Source of the DNA: Mucilaginibacter_A sp965201005
GTDB lineage: Bacteria > Bacteroidota > Bacteroidia > Sphingobacteriales > Sphingobacteriaceae
Length of the DNA stretch: 64,000 nucleotides
Assembly (NCBI RefSeq): GCF_965201005.1
Contig: NZ_OZ241747.1
Coordinates: forward strand, 3,633,957 to 3,697,956
Reading direction: 5' to 3'
Below the pieces are notes generated by a model that was not told the DNA's origin, made no database searches, and saw only the letters and a list, made by a program, of their open reading frames with translations. The position numbers and the translations under genes are program-made. Position 1 is the first letter of the stretch. The number at the start of each line of letters is the position of its first letter. Shown here piece by piece: positions 53,605 through 60,419 of this stretch.

Positions 53605-53700
53605 CATTTTGGGCGTGTCCCTTCGGGCCGGGCTTTACGTTACAAGTCCTCGCTGCGCTGCGGGCTTTCCACTGCAATCCCTCACGCGGCGAAACGTAAA
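53605..53700. repeat. GC-rich palindromic intergenic element
   Basis: This block (GGGCGTGTCCCTTCGGGCCG through CCTCACGCGGCG) is much richer in G+C than its surroundings and full of small palindromes such as CCCTTCGGG, GCTGCGCTGC and GGGCTTTCC repeats. It has no codon structure. It resembles dispersed GC-rich repeats in Sphingobacteriaceae genomes from memory; copies elsewhere cannot be checked here. Confidence 0.4.
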
Positions 53701-53734
53701 CTACCTGCAAACGGAAACACACCAAAAAAACACT

Positions 53735-53748
53735 GGTAAAAGAAGCAT
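53735..53748 (+). repeat. GA-type dispersed word upstream of the serine hydrolase
   Basis: GGTAAAAGAAGCAT lies 83 bases before the start of the CubicO-type gene, downstream of the GC-rich element. Confidence 0.8.
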
Positions 53749-53831
53749 CAGATAATTGAAACTTTTCCCCGCACAATCGTAAGATAATATCTACTTTTCG
53801 CCTTCGTTAAAACCACAGACTTTACAGGTTA

Positions 53832-55037
53832 ATGAAATTACAGAACTACTTGCTATCCCTTGCAGCCGGGTTAATTTTGCTGTCATCCTGCACCAAACAC
53901 GCCAAAACGCCACAGGAAGTGGCTGCCGAAGTGCCTTTTGATACCGCCGCACTCCTTAAATACAACCCGCAAAAAGCCGATAAACGCATCGATGCTTTTA
54001 TGCAAAACCTGCACAAACACAGCGGTTTTAACGGCAATGTGCTGGTGGCCAAAGGCAATAAAATTTTGTACGAAAACGCTTTTGGCTGGGCCAATTACCT
54101 TACGCGCGACAGCCTGAAACTCAACTCGCAGTTTGAGCTGGCCTCGGTATCCAAAACCATGACCGGCACTGCCATTTTAATGCTGATGGAACGCGGAAAA
54201 CTCAAGCTGGACCAAAACGTAAAAGATTTTTTTCCAAATTTCCCGTATGATGGCATTACCATCCGGCTGCTGCTCACGCACCGCTCCGGAATGATGAACT
54301 ACGTTTATTTTACAGATGATATTTACCGGAAAGAACACCGCGACCAGCGCAAAGGCTTAAACAACGCCCAGGAAATGGCCCTGATCGCGCAGTACAAACC
54401 AACTCCGTTTAACAAACCGAACGCCCGGTTTTTGTACAACAATTCCAATTTTATGGTGTTGGGCGCAATCATCGAAAAAGTAAGCGGTATGCCATACGCC
54501 CAGTTTATGAAAGAGAATATTTTTAAACCGGCAGCTATGGCGCATACCAACGTCTATTCCAAAGCGGTTTACGAAAAAATCCCGGCAGATGTGGTTGGCC
54601 ATGACCGTAATAGCTGGAAATATTCGGTTGCACAAAACTTCCTTGACGGCCCGGTTGGCGATAAAGGCATTTACAGCACCGTTGCCGATCTGTTTTTGTT
54701 TGACCGTGCGTTGCGTTCGGGCAGATTGCTCAAACAAGCTACCCAGGATTCTGCCTACACCGATCGCAATCCAATGTTGCGCGGCCATTTTAATTATGGC
54801 TACGGTTGGCGTTTATTTGAAGGCCCAAACCAAAAAGTGGTTTACCATACGGGCTGGTGGCACGGTTTCCGGCATATTTTTTTGCGGGACATGAAGAACG
54901 ACGTTACCATTGTTTTGTTAGGCAATATGGTAAACGGCAGTTTGCTGCACCTGGACGAATTGTTTAAACTAACCGGTATGCCCATTGTGCGAAAAAGTGC
55001 ATATTCGGGCAACGGAACAGAAACCGAAGACCAATAA
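53832..55037 (+). CDS. Serine hydrolase, beta-lactamase/CubicO family lipoprotein
   Basis: A 401-residue protein. The N-terminal signal ends in the lipobox LLSSC (Cys20). The class C-like catalytic motifs are SVSK in FELASVSKTMTG and the Tyr motif in RFLYNNSNFMV; the third motif is likely HTGWWHGFRH. Family members are esterases or D-aminopeptidases as well as beta-lactamases, so resistance should not be assumed. Confidence 0.9.
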   Translation: MKLQNYLLSLAAGLILLSSCTKHAKTPQEVAAEVPFDTAALLKYNPQKADKRIDAFMQNLHKHSGFNGNVLVAKGNKILYENAFGWANYLTRDSLKLNSQFELASVSKTMTGTAILMLMERGKLKLDQNVKDFFPNFPYDGITIRLLLTHRSGMMNYVYFTDDIYRKEHRDQRKGLNNAQEMALIAQYKPTPFNKPNARFLYNNSNFMVLGAIIEKVSGMPYAQFMKENIFKPAAMAHTNVYSKAVYEKIPADVVGHDRNSWKYSVAQNFLDGPVGDKGIYSTVADLFLFDRALRSGRLLKQATQDSAYTDRNPMLRGHFNYGYGWRLFEGPNQKVVYHTGWWHGFRHIFLRDMKNDVTIVLLGNMVNGSLLHLDELFKLTGMPIVRKSAYSGNGTETEDQ

Positions 55038-55046
55038 AATTTACCT

Positions 55047-55060
55047 TATAAAAACAGCAT
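55047..55060 (+). repeat. AC-type dispersed word directly before ybaB
   Basis: TATAAAAACAGCAT, preceded by AAAATTTACCT, ends one base before the ybaB ATG and so occupies the ribosome-binding region. Confidence 0.8.
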
Positions 55061-55061
55061 T

Positions 55062-55376
55062 ATGTTTGATAAAATATTTGAAGCGCAGCAAAAGGCAGAA
55101 GAAGTAAAAAAACGTTTAGATGGCATTACGGTTAGCGGAACGGCCGAAAACGGAAAAATCACGGTTACCGCAAACGGAAACCGTGTGGTGCAGTCCATCA
55201 GCATTGACGAAAATTTTTATAAAGAAGCCGACCGCGAAGAACTGGAAGAACTGCTTGCCGTGGCCGTAAACAAAGCCATCGAGCAGGCTGAAAACTTAAA
55301 TCAGGCAGAAATGGCGGCTTTATCGCAAAGTATGCTTGGCGGTATGGGCGATTTAGGCAAATTTTTTGGTAAGTAG
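55062..55376 (+). CDS. YbaB/EbfC-family nucleoid-associated protein
   Basis: A 104-residue DNA-binding protein. The family outline is present: N-terminal helix (MFDKIFEAQQKAEEVKKRLD), the beta region GKITVTANGNRVVQSISID and the C-terminal helix ending GGMGDLGKFFGK. In other bacteria ybaB lies near dnaX and recR; here it does not. Confidence 0.88.
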   Translation: MFDKIFEAQQKAEEVKKRLDGITVSGTAENGKITVTANGNRVVQSISIDENFYKEADREELEELLAVAVNKAIEQAENLNQAEMAALSQSMLGGMGDLGKFFGK

Positions 55377-55419
55377 CGTGTTTGGTGTTTAAACATCAGA
55401 AATTAAACACATACAAAAC

Positions 55420-55838
55420 ATGAAAGTTACCCATTACGGCCACACCACCATTTTGCTGGAAACCGAAAAAGCAAAGTTGCTGTTCGACCCTTTTATCACA
55501 CCAAACGAACTGGCAAAAGGCATTGATATTGATACCATCAAACCCGATTATATTTTGTTAACCCATGGCCACGTTGACCATGTTGCTGATTTATTCACCA
55601 TCCAAATCAACAGCAATGCAACGGTAATTTGCATTGCCGAAATACAAGGCTGGTTAAACAAAAATGATGTAGAAAAAGTACACGGTATTAACATCGGCGG
55701 AAGTTTTAACTTTGATTTTGGCCACGTAAAATGGTGAACGCCATCCATTCCAGTTCGATGCCTGATGGGACTTATGGTGGTAACCCGGCCGATTATGTTG
55801 TTTATGCCGATGGCAAGCAAATTTATTTTGGCCTTTAA
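55420..55838 (+). pseudogene. UPF0173 metal-dependent hydrolase, frameshifted and truncated
   Basis: The first frame (55420-55737) begins MKVTHYGHTTILLETEKAKL and contains the metallo-beta-lactamase motif LTHGHVDHVAD, then stops at GHVKW. One base is missing in GTAAAATGG near 55731; in the next frame the family sequence continues MVNAIHSSSMPDGTYGGNPA and ends KQIYF. Full family members run on for ~110 residues (starting with the conserved AGDT). The end coincides with a truncated gene of opposite strand, so a deletion removed the 3' part. Confidence 0.85.
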
Positions 55839-56006
55839 AGTTGATTTCCTGTTTTGCAAGGCGATATAATCGGCCAAAGCAGTTTCATTTTTTCCAAAAT
55901 AGGCATAAAGGTTTGGAACCATGCCGATCGCGCTTTGAAGATGGTCAAAAATGTTCTGATTATTTACAGATACTTCTTCTCTTGTGGGAACATTGAATAC
56001 GCTCAT
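55828..56006 (-). pseudogene. Carboxymuconolactone decarboxylase-family protein, N-terminal fragment
   Basis: The minus-strand frame starts MSVFNVPTREEVSVNNQNIF and matches the first ~60 residues of AhpD/CMD-like proteins (PNLYAYFGKNETALADYIAL, then QNRKSTLKAK). The catalytic CxxC region that should follow is absent: beyond ~55828 the frame merely reads the antisense of the UPF0173 fragment. It was cut off at the same junction as its convergent neighbour. Confidence 0.8.
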
Positions 56007-56026
56007 GTTAATAAATTTAATATTTA

Positions 56027-56125
56027 TTAATTAGACGGAACAGGCGCGCTTTCCTTACAAGCAAGAACACCGTTTTCGTATTCTTTTAATAAACTGACAT
56101 CCTCCTGAAAAACCTGGTTAATGTT
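56027..56125 (-). pseudogene. Short C-terminal gene remnant
   Basis: A 32-codon frame without a start codon, bounded upstream by an in-frame stop, reads NINQVFQEDVSLLKEYENGV and ends ACKESAPVPSN-stop. The composition looks like a real protein tail. I cannot name the family. It lies between the CMD fragment and RidA and probably belonged to a gene lost from this small operon. Confidence 0.35.
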
Positions 56126-56149
56126 TTAATTTATATGAGAAAAAATGAT

Positions 56150-56244
56150 GATGCTTCTTTTACCCTATAAAAATTGGTATCCGTATCAATCTAAATAAAC
56201 CAAAATTAAACGCTTACAATTTTTTAAGTGATAAAAGAAGCATC
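56150..56244. repeat. Inverted pair of dispersed words, arms facing inward
   Basis: ATGCTTCTTTTACC (56151-56164) with arm CTATAAAAATTGG, and GATAAAAGAAGCAT (56230-56243) with arm CAATTTTTTAAGT, are complementary over ~26 positions around ~40 bases. This is the mirror arrangement of 30728-30810. Confidence 0.65.
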
Positions 56245-56305
56245 GGAAAATATATTAAATTGTTATGGAAAAAGCCGGGTTCGCGGAAGCATTCCAACAA
56301 TTTCA

Positions 56306-56740
56306 TCATGCTTTTTTTGCAGCTATAATTTCAACTTCCACCAGCATGTTGGGCCATCCTAATTCTGCTACAATCAACAAAGTTGAAGCTGTTTTGGTAT
56401 CACCCAAAAAGCTTTTTCTGCTCATTGAGTATTCCGGAATATCTTTGACGTTGGTCAAATACTGCGTTATTTTAACGATGTTTTCTACACCCATATCGGC
56501 AGCTTTCAAAAGCGCGATTATACTTTGCCAGGCAAGTTCACTTTGCGCTTTTATACCGTCAGGAACTTCCCCGTTTATTGACAAGCCCGGCATACCGGAC
56601 GTATACAGCCACCGGTAACCACTACCAACTCCGGAAGCGTCATTAAACGATCCCATTTGTTTGGCAATTCCAATATTATAGAACTGGATTTCAGTATTGT
56701 TTTGTGGTTGCTCCAAGCCATTTTGTTCATTTGTTTCCAT
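56306..56740 (-). CDS. RidA/YjgF-family protein, atypical
   Basis: A 144-residue protein with the chorismate-mutase-like fold (LYTSGMPGLSINGEVPDGIK, QSELAWQSIIALLKAADMGV, ENIVKITQYLTN). RidA enzymes deaminate reactive enamines using an Arg near the C-terminus; the corresponding segment here (TASTLLIVAELGWPNMLVEV) has no Arg. It is therefore probably a Rid relative with another activity. The DUF417 gene lies upstream on the same strand. Confidence 0.85.
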   Translation of the reverse strand: METNEQNGLEQPQNNTEIQFYNIGIAKQMGSFNDASGVGSGYRWLYTSGMPGLSINGEVPDGIKAQSELAWQSIIALLKAADMGVENIVKITQYLTNVKDIPEYSMSRKSFLGDTKTASTLLIVAELGWPNMLVEVEIIAAKKA

Positions 56741-56800
56741 AGTACGTGCCGGGTGTGATTTAATAAGTGCGCTGATCCTGATCTTCTTTTTAATGTTAAA

Positions 56801-57247
56801 TTAATTTGTAAGCCTAACAGCCTTTTCATTTGTTGTATGATGTCCGATCACCAGTAAAAATATGGCCAGGTAACCTAAATCTTTAAGCACAAAAAAATCA
56901 GTAGTAGGAAAGCCATCAACTAATTTCCAGGTGCCCGGTGCTGTAATTAAAAAACTCAGCGTAGTCAAAAATATAATGGCACCAAGGTAACCAGCCAGCA
57001 AACCTGCTTTACGGTTCCAAAAAGAAGCAAGGAGCAACAATCCTGTAACAACCTCGTACGTACCGATGATATTGGAAACAGCATGAACGGATGCCACCTT
57101 ATACATCCAACTCATCAGGAAACTGGTTCCAACATAATGTTTGATACCCATTGCCTCTGTGGGTGTAAACTTAAACAGCCCTATCCATAATAGGATAATT
57201 ATTGCTGCAATAACCCCTAAATTGTAACCTGTTTTTCTAAAATTCAT
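56801..57247 (-). CDS. DUF417 (YkgB-like) membrane protein
   Basis: A 148-residue inner-membrane protein with four helices. The YkgB-type features are VIAAIIILLWIGLFKFTPTE near the start and a final KDLGYLAIFLLVIGHH. Function not established; relatives have been linked to reactive-chlorine response in E. coli. It probably heads a small operon with RidA and the truncated CMD gene. Confidence 0.83.
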   Translation of the reverse strand: MNFRKTGYNLGVIAAIIILLWIGLFKFTPTEAMGIKHYVGTSFLMSWMYKVASVHAVSNIIGTYEVVTGLLLLASFWNRKAGLLAGYLGAIIFLTTLSFLITAPGTWKLVDGFPTTDFFVLKDLGYLAIFLLVIGHHTTNEKAVRLTN

Positions 57248-57397
57248 ACTATTTTAATTAATCATTATGATCAAAGTTTCCTGAACCGAACAAGAACTGC
57301 TTTGTATAATTTATTTTAGAAGTAGTCGTATTCCAATTGATTTCCTTACAACAGGTATTTTATTTGTAAATAAGTATTCAAATTTTGTTTGAGGTTT

Positions 57398-57478
57398 CAA
57401 TGCTTCTTTTACCTTATAAAAATTGGTGGTGTTTGGATTAATGCAGCTACAAATTTTGATAGGGTAAAAGAAGCATCA
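57398..57478. repeat. Inverted pair of dispersed words upstream of DUF417
   Basis: ATGCTTCTTTTACC (57400-57413) with arm TTATAAAAATTGG and GGTAAAAGAAGCAT (57463-57476) with arm AAATTTTGATA form a near-perfect ~25-bp inverted repeat. The 403-base gap 57248-57650 holds this pair, the glgC terminator (57592-57626) and nothing else I can recognise. Confidence 0.7.
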
Positions 57479-57591
57479 CCTTTTTTTCTGACATAGGTAA
57501 AACGGCCTCTAAGATTTAATCTTCGGTAACATGTAAAGCAAATTAGGTTTGAATTATTAACGTCGTTTTTATTAACGAAATCATTTTTAAT

Positions 57592-57626
57592 AAAAAAAGA
57601 GGCACCCTTTTGAGACGCCTCTTTTT
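57592..57626 (-). terminator. Terminator after glgC
   Basis: On the minus strand GAAAAAGAGGCG, a short loop and a GTGCCTCTTTTTTT tail form a stem with a T tract, 25 bases after the glgC stop codon. Confidence 0.8.
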
Positions 57627-57650
57627 CTATATTCAGAAATTCGGATTATC

Positions 57651-58916
57651 TTAAATAATTGTTCCGTGCGGGATAACTGCATTTTTTTTCACAACGATAA
57701 TCCCTTCGTTAACGGTATAAGTGCCAAAATCACCATCTTCTAAATGCGTGCCGCCATTAATTTTTACATCATTGCCGATGTAGCAGTTTTTATCCAGAAT
57801 GGCGTTTTTGATGTAGCAGCGTTCGCCAACGCCCATAATCGGTTTGTCATGCTTTTTATATTCGGCAATTTGCTCCAGTGTCTGGTAATAATCGTTGCCC
57901 ATAACATAAGTGTTCAGAATGGTACTGCCCACACCGATACGCGTACGGATACCGATTACAGAACGTGAAATATGCGCGGCATGGATGATACAACCGTCAG
58001 AAATCATGGCGTTATGCAGCGATGTACCGGAAAGTTTGGAAGGCGGCAACATCCGCGCACGCGAAAAAATGCTTCTTTTATCAAATAAATTAAATTCCGG
58101 GATTTCATCTGTTAAACCCAGGTTGGCATCGAAAAAAGAAGGAATGCTACCGATATCCGTCCAGTAACCTTCGTACTGATAACTGGAAATTTTATGTGTG
58201 CCGATGGATTGCGGGATGATTTCTTTACCAAAATCTGTGCGCGTATTGCCTTCCAGCAAATCATACAATGTTTTCCGGTTAAACATGTAAATACCCATTG
58301 AAGCTAAGTAAATCCGGCCCTGGGTTTTCATTTCCGCACTCACTTCAGAATCCCAGCCGGGCAGCATGTCTTTTTTCGGTTTCTCGATAAAAGAACTAAT
58401 CATCTGGCCTTCATCGGTTTTCAGGATGCCAAAACCAGCGGAGTCCGCTTCGTTGACCGGAATGGTAGCAATCGAAATTTCAGCACCTTTAGCTTCATGA
58501 TCAGCAATCATCTCATCAAAATCCATCTGGTACAATTGATCGCCCGACAAAATCAGCACATACTCAAATTCATGCGGTGTTAAGTGATGCAGCGATTGCC
58601 GCACTGCATCTGCCGTTCCCTGAAACCAGGTCGTGTTGTGCGGCGTTTGCTCGGCAGCCAGAATATCAACAAAAGACTCGCTGAAAACGCTGAAATGATA
58701 CGTGTTTTTGATGTGTTTGTTGAGGGAAGCAGAATTAAACTGCGTTAAAACGTAAATCCGCTCAATGCCCGAATTGATACAATTGGAAATCGGAATATCT
58801 ACCAAACGATATTTACCCGCAATTGGAACAGCTGGTTTAGAGCGCGTTTCGGTAAGCGGGAACAGACGGGAACCCTGGCCGCCCCCCAGTACGATACAGA
58901 TTACTTTAGAACTCAT
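57651..58916 (-). CDS. glgC: Glucose-1-phosphate adenylyltransferase
   Basis: Makes ADP-glucose for glycogen synthesis. The 421-residue protein has the nucleotidyltransferase signature GGGQGSRLFPLTETRSKPAV, the allosteric-region YRLVDIPISNCINSGI, and a C-terminal left-handed beta-helix. Its ATG overlaps the glgA stop (ATGA), so the two are translationally coupled. Confidence 0.95.
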   Translation of the reverse strand: MSSKVICIVLGGGQGSRLFPLTETRSKPAVPIAGKYRLVDIPISNCINSGIERIYVLTQFNSASLNKHIKNTYHFSVFSESFVDILAAEQTPHNTTWFQGTADAVRQSLHHLTPHEFEYVLILSGDQLYQMDFDEMIADHEAKGAEISIATIPVNEADSAGFGILKTDEGQMISSFIEKPKKDMLPGWDSEVSAEMKTQGRIYLASMGIYMFNRKTLYDLLEGNTRTDFGKEIIPQSIGTHKISSYQYEGYWTDIGSIPSFFDANLGLTDEIPEFNLFDKRSIFSRARMLPPSKLSGTSLHNAMISDGCIIHAAHISRSVIGIRTRIGVGSTILNTYVMGNDYYQTLEQIAEYKKHDKPIMGVGERCYIKNAILDKNCYIGNDVKINGGTHLEDGDFGTYTVNEGIIVVKKNAVIPHGTII

Positions 58917-60337
58917 AATTTAGGTTTTAAGCTTTGGTAAAGGTGAATATATTCTTTGGCTGAACGGCCCCAGGAAAAATCTAAAGTCATTTCCCGCGGG
59001 TATAACAATCTTAATTCGGCTGTGTTCTTAAAAAGTTTGATTGCTCTTTTTATGCCGGTAAAAACAGCATTAATGGTGGCTGCTCCGCAGCAGATGCCGT
59101 AACCGTTTGGCTCACTGATATCTATCACGGTATCTTTTAAACCGCCTACACTGTTTACAATTGGCATGGTGCCGTAACGCAAGGCATACAACTGGTTCAG
59201 GCCGCAAGGTTCTACGCGCGAAGGCATCATAATAAAATCTGCCCCGGCGTAAATACGGTGCGCCAGTTCTTCATTGTAACCAATGTAAGCGTTGTACTGG
59301 CCGGGAGATGCTTCTTTTAGGGCAGCTAATTCCAGTTCGGTTTCTTCATCCCCTGAACCTAAAACCAGAATGCTCACCGGGTTTTTAGGATCGGCCAGCA
59401 TCAGCCTGAAAATTTCGGGCAGCAAATCTGCACCTTTTTCAACCACCAGTCTCCCGATAAAAGTAAAAAGCGGTTTTTCTGCGGAGAAGCCAAACTGCTT
59501 GCACAGCAGCTCTTTGTTTTTTGCTTTTTTGGCGGATACTGTTTTTATCGTGTATTTTTGGGTGATCATCGGGTCGGTTTTCGGGTCCCAAATATCTGTG
59601 TCAATCCCGTTGATGATGCCGGTTCCGTGCGCCTTTTCCAACTCAAACAATTGCTCCAAACCGTTGGAACTGATAGACAATTCCTTTAAATAGCTCGGCG
59701 AAACCGTGGTAAATGCATCGGCACAACGCACCGCCGAAGCCAGCGGATTGATGCCGTTGCTCCAATCCAGCAAACCGGTTTTCCAAGGGTCGATTTCCGG
59801 CAGGTAATTACCACGCTGCCAGTTAAATGCGCCGTGGTATTGGCCGTTGTGTATCGTAAAAACCGTGCGGAAGTGTGCCAAAGATTTGTACCGATAAGAA
59901 TAATAGAGTAAAAAAGGCACCAAACCGGTTTGATGGTCGTGGCAATGGACAATGTCTGTTTGCTTGCCAGACCACAGCATCCAATCTAAAAAAGCCAGCT
60001 GAAAAGCCACAAAACGCTCAATGTCATCGGCATAACCATAAACTTCGGTACGGTCCAGCAAGCCCAGGATTTTGATCAGGTACAAGTCAAAGCCCAGTTT
60101 TCCGGATGCTTCTTTTAGCACCTCAAAAAAGAAAGGCCGGTCGCCCAGAAAAGTATTGGCCTGAAAAACGGTTTCAAACGTGTTTTCCTGCACAAATTTG
60201 CGTTCGTAAAAAGGCATCACCACAGATGCTTCCACGCCCAGTTGGTTCAGGTATTTGGGTAACGCACCGGCAACATCGCCCAAGCCGCCAATCTTTGCAA
60301 CAGGATAACATTCTGCACTTAAATGGATTACTTTCAT
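58913..60337 (-). CDS. glgA: Glycogen synthase, GT5 family
   Basis: Transfers glucose from ADP-glucose to glycogen. The 474-residue protein starts with the substrate loop KIGGLGDVAGALPKYL and has the catalytic DIVHCHDHQTGLVPF and the C-terminal MPSRVEPCGLNQLYALRYGT. It is transcribed before glgC. Four copies of the dispersed word occur inside, at 59057, 59308, 59536 and 60106. Confidence 0.95.
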   Translation of the reverse strand: MKVIHLSAECYPVAKIGGLGDVAGALPKYLNQLGVEASVVMPFYERKFVQENTFETVFQANTFLGDRPFFFEVLKEASGKLGFDLYLIKILGLLDRTEVYGYADDIERFVAFQLAFLDWMLWSGKQTDIVHCHDHQTGLVPFLLYYSYRYKSLAHFRTVFTIHNGQYHGAFNWQRGNYLPEIDPWKTGLLDWSNGINPLASAVRCADAFTTVSPSYLKELSISSNGLEQLFELEKAHGTGIINGIDTDIWDPKTDPMITQKYTIKTVSAKKAKNKELLCKQFGFSAEKPLFTFIGRLVVEKGADLLPEIFRLMLADPKNPVSILVLGSGDEETELELAALKEASPGQYNAYIGYNEELAHRIYAGADFIMMPSRVEPCGLNQLYALRYGTMPIVNSVGGLKDTVIDISEPNGYGICCGAATINAVFTGIKRAIKLFKNTAELRLLYPREMTLDFSWGRSAKEYIHLYQSLKPKL

Positions 60338-60419
60338 AGCGGCATAAAATTATAATTGGTTGCTCAAGGTAGTATTAATTATAAAGAAAACTACAATCCT
60401 GCAAAATATGTTTTTCGGT

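Noticed and set aside
53564..53776. A 70-codon minus-strand open frame
   Set aside because: It runs through the GC-rich palindromic block and the GAGCGG spacer, has implausible composition and no family resemblance.
53832..55037. The serine hydrolase as an antibiotic-resistance beta-lactamase
   Set aside because: It has the SxxK fold shared by esterases and peptidases but nothing specific for resistance; it is a chromosomal CubicO-type lipoprotein.
55548..56006. A single intact 152-residue minus-strand protein
   Set aside because: Only the first 60 residues match a family; the rest is the antisense of the UPF0173 fragment, so it is a chimera created at the deletion junction.
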